From the NCBI GenBank assembly GCA_964458545.1, contig CAYWJF010000011.1, positions 1-37,795 of the forward strand: a stretch of DNA of 37,795 nucleotides. The letters run 5' to 3'. The stretch's first letter is position 1; every line of letters begins with the position of its first letter. The notes under the pieces were generated by a model that did no database searches, was not told the DNA's origin, and saw only the letters and a list, made by a program, of their open reading frames with translations. This DNA comes from JAYFNU01 sp964458545 (GTDB taxonomy: Bacteria; Bacillota; Clostridia; Oscillospirales; Ruminococcaceae). Below are positions 23,647 to 32,506 of this stretch, in pieces. Position numbers and translations under genes: made by a program.

Positions 23647-25749
23647 TTACATAAGAAAGTAGTTAGCGAAAAGCTCAAGCGAAGCGAGCGCCGCGAGCGA
23701 GCCGCAAACGGCAAGACAGGTATTGTCGCGGTTTTTCCTGTCGTTTCCCGCAAAAACAAAGGTTTTGGAAAGCGCCCTTGATATGAGCGCCGCGAGCGAC
23801 GGAACAAGAGTTATAAAGTAGCGCGCTTGTACCCCGAGAATAGAGGAAGAGCCGAGGGTGGACCACATAGCATAGAAGCCCGTTACAACTACCGCGTAGC
23901 TCACCGCTACAACTATACCGTGAATTAACGTGTCGCTCTTTTTATATATACTTGCCGTGTCGGCGTAGAGCGCCGAAACAAACACTATAGCGACGGGGGC
24001 GAGAAGATTTGTAAGAAGGCAGGGCGCGTCAAGTGCGCCAAGAACGCCTAAGGCGTTGAGATAAAAAGAGTTTGCGTAGCCGTCCGCCACCATTACTATC
24101 GCGTATCTCAGCGGGTTTGAAAGAACGTATTTTATCTGCGAAAGCTTGTCTACCCCCTCAAGATAGGTGGTCGGCGGTATATTTACCGCGAAAAGCCCCG
24201 CGTAAATAAGCGAGCCTAAATAAACCAGCACGCCGAAGCCCACGAATAGAATAAGCGCAAGTGGCTTCTTGGTTTTTGCTTTATAGCTTTCCTTTGGTAC
24301 GGTGAGCAGTAACAGCGCAAGCGGGAAATAGATTGGCTTAATGAGAATTATTACGCAGAACATTGCCGCCGCGAGCCACATATCGCGCGAGGTTAAGTCC
24401 TCTTTAAAAAGCAACCCCAAAAGCAGAATGAAAGCGGAAAGGAACATAGAATCGTAAGAAAGAGTAGACGCCATAAAAACGGTTAACGGAAAGAGCGCCG
24501 TAAGGATTACCGCGCCGCGATATCGTTTCGCAAGCTTTAGCGCGAAGTAGGCGCAAAGTACAAAGACCGCGAGGTTCATAAGCCGCCCCGCATAAAGGCA
24601 CGCAAGCGCCCCGCCGCCAACAAGGCTTACCAGAGCCATTCCGACGGAGGCGGGAATGTACGGCAGAATTATTTGTATGTTGCAGTGAACGTCGGGCGCT
24701 TCACCGCCCGCGAGATACTGAGAAAAGAGGTCATATATAGTAGCCTTACCGGGCTCAAGAATGTTGTACCGAACCTGTCCCGAAAATCTATAGCACAGTT
24801 GCTCTACGTCATCGGGATAGTCGTAGTTATATTCGAAGTTCAGCTGTCCGCGAGAGAGTGCGAAGGCGCGAAGATAGTGGTTTTGTTCGTCTGGCGCTTG
24901 TAGCGGCGCGAGGGCAAAGACGAAAATAGTACCCGCTACCGCGACGATAGCCGCGAGCTTTTCGTGCGGTTTCTTTAAACGCACTACTATAAACCACAAG
25001 GCGGCAAACGCGGCTGTTATCGCAATAAAGCCGAGCGGGAGAATAAAGCTTTCGGTGCCGCGAAGGGTTGAGAAGGTGCGTGTCGCCACAAAAAGAGCAA
25101 GCAGAGCAAGCCCGCTGGTTACGGAATAAAGCGAGAGCCAAAGTCTCGGACGCTCGCCCCTTTTAAAGCAGAAATGCCGCGCCAATATATACATAGAGTA
25201 TAACATAGTGAGGATTACAACCCATAGTAAAAGTCTTGATGGGCTAAACGTTACAGAAATCACCTCGGGGCTAAAGACTGCGCCGCTGAAGCTCACGGTG
25301 GAGCGTACCGTCTCGGTGGGATATATTCTTACGCTGTCTATCTGCTCGGCGTCGATATAGGCGGTATACACACCCTCGTCGCCCGCGACGAGCGGTGCGG
25401 TAAAGTCGCCGTATATGCCGTTGACCGTACCTGTGTAGTAGATAACCGCTTCGGTTAGGTCGCCTTGCGAGCGGCTGAAATAAACCTCAATATTCTTTAC
25501 AGGACCGAGCGAAAGGTTTTCTGCGAAGAAGTAGGAATTGTAGGCGAGCGCATAGTACTCGTCACCGCCGCGCGACTCAAACTCCCAGCTCTCGAAATCG
25601 GCGGCGTAAAGCTCGGTACGCCGATATTCAGCCGAGTCTGTTCTGTTGGATAACGCGACAAATAGCAGCTCGAAGAGCACGGCGAGGATAACCGCTGCAG
25701 CGCCGAGCGCGATAAGTCTTTTAGTTCTGCCTTCTAAGGGCTTCTTCAT
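23647..25749 (-). CDS. DUF2142 family membrane protein, putative glycosyltransferase
   Basis: A 700-residue protein: a first membrane helix (about 12-33), an extracytoplasmic beta-rich domain (about 38-168), then a dozen or so membrane helices. The hallmark APDEQNHYLRAF at 285-296 is the DUF2142 signature, and this PDE in the first loop of the membrane core resembles the acidic site of GT-C enzymes. The biochemical role of DUF2142 is, to my knowledge, not firmly set; members occur in surface-polysaccharide loci. It begins 12 bases after neuB and is followed after 11 bases by another GT-C-like gene, so the two are likely partners. Confidence 0.8.
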   Translation of the reverse strand: MKKPLEGRTKRLIALGAAAVILAVLFELLFVALSNRTDSAEYRRTELYAADFESWEFESRGGDEYYALAYNSYFFAENLSLGPVKNIEVYFSRSQGDLTEAVIYYTGTVNGIYGDFTAPLVAGDEGVYTAYIDAEQIDSVRIYPTETVRSTVSFSGAVFSPEVISVTFSPSRLLLWVVILTMLYSMYILARHFCFKRGERPRLWLSLYSVTSGLALLALFVATRTFSTLRGTESFILPLGFIAITAAFAALWFIVVRLKKPHEKLAAIVAVAGTIFVFALAPLQAPDEQNHYLRAFALSRGQLNFEYNYDYPDDVEQLCYRFSGQVRYNILEPGKATIYDLFSQYLAGGEAPDVHCNIQIILPYIPASVGMALVSLVGGGALACLYAGRLMNLAVFVLCAYFALKLAKRYRGAVILTALFPLTVFMASTLSYDSMFLSAFILLLGLLFKEDLTSRDMWLAAAMFCVIILIKPIYFPLALLLLTVPKESYKAKTKKPLALILFVGFGVLVYLGSLIYAGLFAVNIPPTTYLEGVDKLSQIKYVLSNPLRYAIVMVADGYANSFYLNALGVLGALDAPCLLTNLLAPVAIVFVSALYADTASIYKKSDTLIHGIVVAVSYAVVVTGFYAMWSTLGSSSILGVQARYFITLVPSLAALISRALSKTFVFAGNDRKNRDNTCLAVCGSLAALASLELFANYFLM

Positions 25750-25761
25750 CTGCTTCCTCCG

Positions 25762-26757
25762 TTAAAGCTCGATAAGCTCGTCTGCGACGAAGTCGCGTTT
25801 CGCGGTCTTGCCGAGAACGCTGAACCATTTAATAGGCGATATGCCGTTGCCCGGGCGCTTAACGTCGAGGTTGCCGCTGGTAAAAACCTCGCCCGCTTTA
25901 ATGTCACGCGCGGCGACAATACTCTTTCGGGCAATATTTATGTTCCTTGCCTCCGACGCGGTGGGCACCTTTTCTCCGGTGCCGAGCGCCTTTTCCACGT
26001 TGCGTATAGCCAAAACCATTGCCTTTAGCTCATTCGGCTCAAGGCTACAGGAATGGTCGGGTCCGGGCATAGTCTTGTCAAGTGTAAAGTGCTTCTCTAT
26101 AACCTCCGCGCCGAGCGCGACTGCGGCTATAGGCGCTTCTATGCCGAGGGTATGGTCAGAGTAGCCGACCTTGCCCGCGAATTTGTCGCGCAGCGTCAGC
26201 ATAGCTTTTATGTTCGCGTCGCAAAACGGCGTGGGATAATCGGTGTTGCAATGAAGCAGGGTAATTTCGGGCGTGCCGTTATCGAGTAGTGTCTGGCGCG
26301 CGTAGGCTATCTCGTCGAGCTTGCTCATGCCTGTGGACATTATGACGGGAAGCCTTGACTTTGCCGCCGCGAGTAACAGCGGAAGGTTTGTAATTTCGCC
26401 CGAGGGTATTTTAAGATACGGTACGCCGAGCGAAACAAGAAAGTCGAGACTTTGCAGGTCAAACGGGGTGGAAAGGAAGAGTATCTCCTTCTTTTCGCAG
26501 TAGTCCTTAAGCTCGCGGAAGCTGTCGTAGGAAAGCCAAAGCTTTTTGACCATATCAAGCTGGCTTTCATCAGAGCCCGTGCTCTCCTTTTGGTAATCCG
26601 CCTTCTGCGCGAAGGTGGAGATAACCTTTTCGGGAATAAAGGTCTGGAATTTTACGGCGTCTGCGTGCGCCTCCGCCGCGGCGTCTATTAGCTTTTTTGC
26701 AAGCTCTATATCTCCGTTATGGTTTACTCCCGCCTCTGCAATAATAAATACTGACAT
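25762..26757 (-). CDS. neuB: Nonulosonic (sialic/legionaminic) acid synthase, NeuB family
   Basis: A 331-residue enzyme with a NeuB TIM barrel and C-terminal SAF (antifreeze-like) domain. Marks: FIIAEAGVNHNGD at the start, DAVKFQTF, LKIPSGEITNLPLL, STGMSKLDEI, the Mn-binding His in LLHCNTDYPTP and GYSDHTLG, and EKHFTLDKTMPGPDH. It condenses phosphoenolpyruvate with an N-acetylhexosamine to a nine-carbon sialic-type acid. Neu5Ac, legionaminate and pseudaminate forms cannot be told apart safely here. The true start is ATG 26757, with AAAGGAG 8 bases upstream; a longer frame to 26922 is an overlap artefact. No neuA or neuC lies in the window. It has 13 bases to the upstream gene. Confidence 0.92.
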   Translation of the reverse strand: MSVFIIAEAGVNHNGDIELAKKLIDAAAEAHADAVKFQTFIPEKVISTFAQKADYQKESTGSDESQLDMVKKLWLSYDSFRELKDYCEKKEILFLSTPFDLQSLDFLVSLGVPYLKIPSGEITNLPLLLAAAKSRLPVIMSTGMSKLDEIAYARQTLLDNGTPEITLLHCNTDYPTPFCDANIKAMLTLRDKFAGKVGYSDHTLGIEAPIAAVALGAEVIEKHFTLDKTMPGPDHSCSLEPNELKAMVLAIRNVEKALGTGEKVPTASEARNINIARKSIVAARDIKAGEVFTSGNLDVKRPGNGISPIKWFSVLGKTAKRDFVADELIEL

Positions 26758-26770
26758 ATTGTCCACTCCT

Positions 26771-28717
26771 TTAATCGGGAACGCGGAGGTTGAACATACC
26801 CTCGTGCTCCTTGTATTCTTCAAGCTGCTCCTTCGTAAGGGTATCCACAACGTACACATTGAGATACCGCTTGCCGAAAAGCACGCTCTCCTTATAAGTT
26901 TCAAAGAAACAGTCAATTTCAACCGTTCCCCACATAGCCGCCTCGCACGCGTCCGCGGCTATTGCCCAGCCGTAGACGAAGCTTCCGTCGGCGGAAGTTA
27001 TATAGAGTAAATCGCCGTAGTTATACTCGTCGGGGTCAACGGCAACCATTCCCTGAACCAGCCGCATTCCGCTTGAGCCGTAAACGCCCGGTTTAAAGCT
27101 GTAGGCTGTGCAGGGCGCGCTTTGCGACAAACCTTTATATGAGGACGGCACATTATCTATTATCGTTACGTCGGTGTACTTTGTGCCGTCAATCGGCGAC
27201 GCAGTGGCGGTACTGTCGCCTAAAAGGGTAATTTCGTTATAAGGTAAATCCTCTACCGTAACGCCGACGGTCTCGGTATCGAAGTATACGCCGTCAACGA
27301 AGCGGTCAACGTAATCGTAATAGGCGCTTCCACCGAAGCCCTGACCCTCGTTCATTAACATAGTCTGCCCGTCGGGGATAAGCGGCGAGGGCTTAACGAC
27401 CTTCTCGCTCTTCATCTCCTCAAAGACGGTGCGGTAGCTGAGGGTCACCCGCTTTATCGTGATTTCTCCCGCCTCGGTAAGCGTTGCCGTAGCCTCGGGG
27501 GTAATGATATCGTATTCATTATAGGTGAAAGCGGAGCGTTCAATCGCCTCGGCGACGGTCATGCCGCTTGTGACATAAACGGTGGCAACAGCGCCGTCGG
27601 TCTTTATATCAACAGGAAAAGCGCGCTCTGCCTCGGCTTTCTTTAACGGAAAGAGCGGAGTAAAATAATCGGTAACAGTAAACCTGTCCTCCGTACGCGC
27701 GTGAAACAGCTCGCCAGCGTTTTCGTCGGTTATAGGAACAAACGAAAAGGACACCGCAGAAAGCTCGTCACCGTCGTACAGCGCATAAAAGCAAGCGTCG
27801 GAGAGCGAGAAGAGCGCGAGCGGGAAAAGCAGAAGAAAAACACAGACAGAGCAGAAGACCACTTTTATAGCCGAGCGTTTCTTTATCGGAGTCGGCTTTT
27901 CGCTCGCGGGCACATCTGCTTCAGACTTCAAGACGTCAGACACAGAAACCGTTTTGTCGGAAGCCTTTTTAGGTGTTTTCTTAGTGGCGTTCTCCGCCGA
28001 CTTCTTCTTTTCGGCGACGTTCGGCTTTTGTTCCTTTGCTTTGTTCTTTTGTAAAACTTTATCTTCCGCCAGTGCTTCGGGCGGCTCGGCAACGAGCTCA
28101 GACGCGAGGTCTACGGGCTCATAGACTGGCATAACCCGCCTTTTAGGGAGCGTATCCTTCTTCGGCGCTTTGAACCGTTTAGGGAGCGATATCTCTTTTG
28201 TGTCGCCGAGGTCGTCTGCTTTCGGTTGAGTTTCCGCCGCTTTCTTCCCGACAGGTTTTTTCGGGGGTTTCTTAATGGGAAATTTTGTGTTAGGCTTGGG
28301 CTTCTCTTTCGCCGTTTGAGGCTCGTTTTGCGTTTCTTCGTTTGCGGGAGTGAACAACTCTTTTTCTTCCTTCTTTTCGCCCTCTTCACTCGAAAGGCGT
28401 TTAAAAAGCTCGTTTGCCTCCTCTACGGAGATAACTATATTTCTTCCGCTAAGCGCGCTTTTCCGCTTTTTGCGCTCGGCGGAAATCTTATTCTTTATAT
28501 CCTCGTTTCGCTTGACGATGTCAGCGGGCGAAAGTCCCTTCTTTTCAGCGTCTAAGAGAAGCTCTTTCGCAAGCAGCTCCGCGTCGGAAAGCGGCGCTTC
28601 GCCAGCGTCAAGCAGACTGTTTACGCGCTCGGGCGTAAGCAGATTGCTTTCGGGCTGCTCGGGTAGGCGCGGCCCTGCCTTATATTTGATTTTGTTCTGG
28701 TTCTTCTTTTGCGTCAT
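26771..28717 (-). CDS. YabE/RpfB-like envelope protein with long charged tail and 3D domain
   Basis: A 648-residue protein in three parts. Residues 1-280 are highly charged and low-complexity (many KKP, EEK, AKEKPKP runs), likely disordered and cytoplasmic. One membrane helix is at about 284-306. The outer part has a DUF348-like segment (about 370-400: VTSGMTVAEAIERSAF), a G5-like stretch (about 425-490) and a C-terminal 3D domain (about 535-625) whose three Asp are D561 (VAVDPD), D589 (AIAADAC) and D602 (EIDCFF). 3D/G5 proteins bind or cut peptidoglycan, as in YabE and resuscitation factors. It overlaps the ttcA-like gene by 38 bp and leads into neuB. Confidence 0.78.
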   Translation of the reverse strand: MTQKKNQNKIKYKAGPRLPEQPESNLLTPERVNSLLDAGEAPLSDAELLAKELLLDAEKKGLSPADIVKRNEDIKNKISAERKKRKSALSGRNIVISVEEANELFKRLSSEEGEKKEEKELFTPANEETQNEPQTAKEKPKPNTKFPIKKPPKKPVGKKAAETQPKADDLGDTKEISLPKRFKAPKKDTLPKRRVMPVYEPVDLASELVAEPPEALAEDKVLQKNKAKEQKPNVAEKKKSAENATKKTPKKASDKTVSVSDVLKSEADVPASEKPTPIKKRSAIKVVFCSVCVFLLLFPLALFSLSDACFYALYDGDELSAVSFSFVPITDENAGELFHARTEDRFTVTDYFTPLFPLKKAEAERAFPVDIKTDGAVATVYVTSGMTVAEAIERSAFTYNEYDIITPEATATLTEAGEITIKRVTLSYRTVFEEMKSEKVVKPSPLIPDGQTMLMNEGQGFGGSAYYDYVDRFVDGVYFDTETVGVTVEDLPYNEITLLGDSTATASPIDGTKYTDVTIIDNVPSSYKGLSQSAPCTAYSFKPGVYGSSGMRLVQGMVAVDPDEYNYGDLLYITSADGSFVYGWAIAADACEAAMWGTVEIDCFFETYKESVLFGKRYLNVYVVDTLTKEQLEEYKEHEGMFNLRVPD

Positions 28718-29432
28718 ATAGTCCGAGCCCGCTCACGTTCCCGCCCTGAAGCGCCGTAAAGGTGCGCTGCAGAAAGCCGGGATAGTCCTTTTCCTTTTCG
28801 GTAATAAAATCAAGAAGCCGTTGGCGCTCCGAATGACCGTCCATAGGGCAGGCGCTTTTTACTACGGGAAGACAGCTTCTTTTTACGGCGTTCTCGACCT
28901 CCCTTTCCTCGCAGAAGATAAGGGGGCGTATCATAGTTAGGTTCTTTCGTGAAAGGTAGCTGCTTGGCGCGAAGGCGGCTATTCTTCCCTCGTTAAAAAG
29001 GTTCATAAAGAATGTTTCCACCACGTCGTCCATATTGTGCCCGAGCGCAATCTTGTTACAGCCGTACTCAATGCAAAGGTCGTGAAGCGCACCGCGGCGC
29101 ATCCTCGCGCAAAGGGAGCAGGGGTTCTTTTCCTTGCGAATATCGAAGATTATCTCCGCAAGATTACTGCGCTTGATAATATGTTGAACATTTAGCGAGT
29201 CGCAAAGCGCCGTTATCTTTGAGAAATCGGAGGGGCTTCCGCCGAAGCAGGGGTCAAGGGTAAGCGCGACAAGCGAATAGCTCTTCGGGTAATAAGCGCG
29301 AAGCGCCGCGAGACCCGAAAGCAGCGCGAGTGAATCCTTGCCGCCCGAAACGCCGACACCGATAACGTCGCCGTCCTCAATAAGCGAGTAACACTCTATC
29401 GCTTTTCTTATCTTTCCCTCAAGCTGTCTCAT
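28680..29432 (-). CDS. ttcA: TtcA-like tRNA 2-thiocytidine synthetase family protein
   Basis: A 250-residue PP-loop ATPase: SGGKDS at 29-34, the iron-sulfur CxxC as NPCSLCARMRRG (C105, C108), IALGHNMDDVVETFFMNLF and a third Cys at C195 in SACPMDGHSE. These are the marks of the TtcA/TtuA group, which binds a 4Fe-4S cluster and puts sulfur into tRNA (position 32 cytidine for TtcA). An AAGGTG site lies about 7 bases before the ATG and a promoter about 25 further. Its last 38 bases overlap the 3D-domain gene, so it is the first gene of the long operon. A different tRNA target is possible. Confidence 0.85.
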   Translation of the reverse strand: MRQLEGKIRKAIECYSLIEDGDVIGVGVSGGKDSLALLSGLAALRAYYPKSYSLVALTLDPCFGGSPSDFSKITALCDSLNVQHIIKRSNLAEIIFDIRKEKNPCSLCARMRRGALHDLCIEYGCNKIALGHNMDDVVETFFMNLFNEGRIAAFAPSSYLSRKNLTMIRPLIFCEEREVENAVKRSCLPVVKSACPMDGHSERQRLLDFITEKEKDYPGFLQRTFTALQGGNVSGLGLYDAKEEPEQNQI

Positions 29433-29453
29433 AACAATTCACCTTAAATATAT

Positions 29454-29483
29454 ATTTTACACTATATAAATAGGTTTTAACAA
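29454..29483 (-). promoter_or_regulatory. Promoter of the ttcA-3D-neuB-spoIIID operon
   Basis: Minus strand: -35 TTGTTA (29478-29483), 18-bp spacing and -10 TAAAAT (29454-29459), about 22 bases before the ttcA start. It looks like a vegetative sigma-A promoter, not a sporulation one. Confidence 0.5.
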
Positions 29484-29492
29484 CCCCTAAAC

Positions 29493-29524
29493 AAAAAAGG
29501 GAAGCGCGCGGCGCTTCCCTTTTT
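29493..29524 (-). terminator. Terminator of typA
   Basis: A perfect 14-bp stem (29494-29507 with 29511-29524, GCG loop), with T-runs on both strands; on the minus strand it follows the typA stop at 29542 by 18 bases and separates typA from the ttcA promoter. Confidence 0.85.
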
Positions 29525-29541
29525 GGGGAGTTCTATTTAAA

Positions 29542-31362
29542 TTACTTCTTTCTTGAAGCCGCTTTCATACGCTCTGAATGGGATAACTCAGCCTTCCTTA
29601 TGCGAAGCGACTGGGGCGTGACCTCCAAAAGCTCGTCGTCCGCGAGAAACTCTATGCACTGCTCAAGCGAAAGGTTGCGGCAGGGAACGAGGCGAAGCGC
29701 TTCGTCCGAGCCCGAGGCGCGCGTGTTCGTAAGCTGTTTTTTCTTGCAGACGTTAACGACAAGGTCCTCGTTCTTAGGGCTTACGCCCACGACCATACCC
29801 GCGTAAACCTTTACACCCGCGCCGATAAAGAGCGCGCCGCGCTCCTGCGCGTTGTAAAGACCGTAGATAACCGAATCGCCCGTTTCAAAGGCTATAAGCG
29901 AGCCTGTGCTGCGCTTATTAATCTCGCCTTTATAGTCGCCGTAGCTGTCGAAGACGGCGCTCATAATGCCCTCGCCGCGCGTATCGGTCATAAACTCGTT
30001 CCTGTAACCGAAAAGCCCGCGCGAGGGGATAAGGAACTCAAGCTTCATTCTGTCGCCCTGCGGCGTCATTGTAATAAGCTCGCCCTTACGGGAGCCGAGC
30101 TTCTCCATAACGCTACCAACACATTCGGACGGTACGTCCGCGACAAACCGCTCAAACGGCTCCTGCTTTTTGCCGTTAACCTCTTTAATTAGCGCGTGGG
30201 GCGGTCCTACCTGAAATTCGTAGCCCTCACGGCGCATAGTCTCAATAAGAATGGAAAGGTGCATCTCTCCGCGCCCGAGCACACGGAAGGTATCGGTAGT
30301 GTCGGTTTTTTCGACAATAAGCGAAACGTCCTTCAAAAGCTCGCGGAAGAGTCTGTCGCCGAGTTGACGGGAGGTAACGAACTTGCCCTCCTGTCCCGCG
30401 AACGGGCTGTCGTTAACCGAAAAGCTCATTTCAACGGTCGGCTCGGAAATCTTGACGAAATCTATAGGCGAAACGTCCACGGGTGAGCAAACGGTGTTGC
30501 CGATATTAATATCCTCTATGCCGCTGAAGGCAACGATATCGCCGACAATCGCCTTTTCTACGTTAACGCGCTTTACGTCCTCAAACTGGAAGATAGCGGT
30601 TATCTTTGCCTTTTTGTGAAGCTCTGGCTTATGGTAGTCGCAGACCACCACCTCTTGGTTTACGCTTATTTCGCCCTTCTCCACCTTGCCTATAGCGATA
30701 CGTCCGACGAACTCGTTATAGTCGATAGAGGAAACGAGCATACCGAGCGGAGCCTTTTCGTCCCCCTCGGGTGGCTTAATGTAGCTGAGTATTGTGTCGA
30801 AAAGCGGCACAAGGTCGGTGCCGTCAACGTTCGGCGAATAGCTTGCCGTGCCAGCTCTTCCCGAGCAGAAAACCATCGGGCTGTCGAGCTGCTCCGACGT
30901 TGCGCCGAGGTCCATAAGAAGCTCGAGCACCTCGTCCACCACCTCGGGGACGCGCGCGTCGGGTCGGTCAACCTTATTAATGACTACGATAAGCATAAGC
31001 CCGAGCGCCAGCGCCTTTTCAAGCACGAAGCGGGTTTGGGGCATTGGACCCTCCGCCGCGTCTACGAGCAGCAGCACGCCGCTTACCATCTTAAGCACGC
31101 GCTCCACCTCGCCGCCGAAATCGGCGTGCCCGGGGGTATCTACAATATTGATTTTTACGCCCTTATAAGCGCAGGAGGCGTTCTTCGCGAGAATAGTAAT
31201 TCCGCGCTCGCGCTCCAAATCGCCCGAGTCCATAATACGGTCGGCAACCACCTGGTTTTCGCGAAACGCTCCGCTTTGCTTGAGCATTTCGTCAACAAGT
31301 GTGGTCTTGCCGTGGTCAACGTGGGCGATGATTGCTATGTTTCTTAAATCTTCTCTTACCAA
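29542..31362 (-). CDS. typA: Translational GTPase TypA/BipA
   Basis: A 606-residue ribosome-binding GTPase of normal length. Motifs: NIAIIAHVDHGKTTLVDEML (P-loop 13-20), ERERGITI (switch), DTPGHADFGGEVERVL, and NKVDRPDA. The C-terminal half has the family PSRGLFGYRNEFMTDTRGEGI. TypA helps 50S assembly and stress or cold growth. The start is TTG at 31362, giving the expected MVREDLRNIAIIAH, with AGAAGG 7 bases before. The gene is alone in its unit: terminator downstream and promoter upstream. Confidence 0.96.
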   Translation of the reverse strand: MVREDLRNIAIIAHVDHGKTTLVDEMLKQSGAFRENQVVADRIMDSGDLERERGITILAKNASCAYKGVKINIVDTPGHADFGGEVERVLKMVSGVLLLVDAAEGPMPQTRFVLEKALALGLMLIVVINKVDRPDARVPEVVDEVLELLMDLGATSEQLDSPMVFCSGRAGTASYSPNVDGTDLVPLFDTILSYIKPPEGDEKAPLGMLVSSIDYNEFVGRIAIGKVEKGEISVNQEVVVCDYHKPELHKKAKITAIFQFEDVKRVNVEKAIVGDIVAFSGIEDINIGNTVCSPVDVSPIDFVKISEPTVEMSFSVNDSPFAGQEGKFVTSRQLGDRLFRELLKDVSLIVEKTDTTDTFRVLGRGEMHLSILIETMRREGYEFQVGPPHALIKEVNGKKQEPFERFVADVPSECVGSVMEKLGSRKGELITMTPQGDRMKLEFLIPSRGLFGYRNEFMTDTRGEGIMSAVFDSYGDYKGEINKRSTGSLIAFETGDSVIYGLYNAQERGALFIGAGVKVYAGMVVGVSPKNEDLVVNVCKKKQLTNTRASGSDEALRLVPCRNLSLEQCIEFLADDELLEVTPQSLRIRKAELSHSERMKAASRKK

Positions 31363-31394
31363 AATAAAACCTTCTTTTATGAGTATACTAAGAT

Positions 31395-31403
31395 ATTATA
31401 CCA
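31395..31403 (-). promoter_or_regulatory. Extended -10 promoter of typA
   Basis: Minus strand TGGTATAAT: a perfect TATAAT (31395-31400) with the TGn extension, about 33 bases before the TTG start. No strong -35 is seen. Confidence 0.6.
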
Positions 31404-31450
31404 AAATAATAGTAAAAGTACAGCATTTTCAATAAATTTTTTCGTTTGTG

Positions 31451-31479
31451 TTGTCGCAATTGCCCAAAGATGGTATACT
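31451..31479 (+). promoter_or_regulatory. Promoter of the MBL-fold hydrolase gene
   Basis: -35 TTGTCG (31451-31456), 17-bp spacing and extended -10 TGGTATACT (hexamer 31474-31479), some 35 bases before the ATG. Confidence 0.65.
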
Positions 31480-31514
31480 TCTTTAATAAAGAAAAAGCAG
31501 ACAGGTAAAAAGCA

Positions 31515-32429
31515 ATGAAAAAAAGTGAGATAGAAAAGCGGTATATAAACATAATGTGTCACCCGTCGGACGAGGGAACCCTCGTTATCGGCGAGGATAA
31601 GGTTGCGATAATTGACTGCGGAATGGCGTTCTGCGCCCCCGAAAAGATAGAGAAGATAAAGAAAATCATAGGTGACAGACCCGTCGATTACATTATCGCG
31701 GGACACAGTCACTACGACCATATCGGCTCCATACCGCATATGAAGAAAGAATGGAAGAACCTTAAGGTTATCTCCTCTGAATACGCCGCCACGGTATTTA
31801 CAAAGCCTGGCGCTTTAAAAACAATACGCGAGCTGTCGGTGACGGCGGCAAAAACCTACCGCGAAGATGACACGGCTCTTGCAGAATACGTGAACGACTA
31901 CGCCGACGCCGACTTTCACACCGACATAATCGTCCGTGAGGGCGACAAAATCGAGCTCGGCGGAATAACCCTTGAGGTTATCGCTACGCCCGGACATACC
32001 CGCGACGCAATAAGCTTCTACGTTCCCGAATGGAAGCTTATTAAGGTGGACGAAACGCTCGGTGTGCTTACGTCCGAAACTACGATGTATCCCGTTTACC
32101 TTGTAAGTTATCTCCTTGCGAGGGAAGCGATAGAGAAATGCTCGCGCTACGACGCGGAGTTTATCTCCTCGCCCCACTACGGACTTGTGAGCGACGACGT
32201 AGCTAAAACCTACTTCAAGCTCGCTATGGACACGATAAACGAGTGTCGCGACCTTCTTCTCAAGGGCTACTATGAGGGTAAGAGCGAGGAGGAGCTTGTA
32301 GCGCTTTTCGCGGCGCGTTACCGCAACGACAACCTCGTAGATAAGCAGCCGTATGAGGCGTTTATGCTAAATACGGTAGTAACGATAAGGACAACTATTA
32401 AAGAATGCGCGAAAAGCGCGGCTGAATAA
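31515..32429 (+). CDS. MBL-fold metallo-hydrolase
   Basis: A 304-residue metallo-beta-lactamase-fold protein. The metal site is full: HSHYDH with H64, H66, D68 and H69, H161 in ATPGHTRD, D179 in KVDET and H221 in SSPHYG. There is no signal peptide, so it is cytoplasmic. After the metallo domain the C-terminal 80 residues are helical. The fold covers glyoxalase II, lactonases, RNases and others, and I cannot fix the substrate. It is a single-gene unit with its own promoter and terminator, divergent from typA. Confidence 0.87.
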   Translation: MKKSEIEKRYINIMCHPSDEGTLVIGEDKVAIIDCGMAFCAPEKIEKIKKIIGDRPVDYIIAGHSHYDHIGSIPHMKKEWKNLKVISSEYAATVFTKPGALKTIRELSVTAAKTYREDDTALAEYVNDYADADFHTDIIVREGDKIELGGITLEVIATPGHTRDAISFYVPEWKLIKVDETLGVLTSETTMYPVYLVSYLLAREAIEKCSRYDAEFISSPHYGLVSDDVAKTYFKLAMDTINECRDLLLKGYYEGKSEEELVALFAARYRNDNLVDKQPYEAFMLNTVVTIRTTIKECAKSAAE

Positions 32430-32436
32430 ACGAAAA

Positions 32437-32464
32437 GCCTCCGAATTTCTTCGGAGGCTTTTTT
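32437..32464 (+). terminator. Terminator of the MBL-fold hydrolase gene
   Basis: Stem GCCTCCGAA (32437-32445) with TTCGGAGGC (32450-32458), TTTC loop, followed by six T; A4 precedes it, so it may work both ways for the convergent glyS. Confidence 0.9.
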
Positions 32465-32506
32465 GTCTCAACTTATAAACGTGACGTTGCTTCTAAGGCT
32501 ATTATA

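Noticed and set aside
26757..26922. N-terminal extension of NeuB up to 26922
   Set aside because: It overlaps the end of the 3D-domain gene, and the ribosome site and family N-terminus both point to the ATG at 26757.
30616..31347. A 243-codon open frame on the + strand
   Set aside because: Antisense shadow of typA with no recognisable domain.
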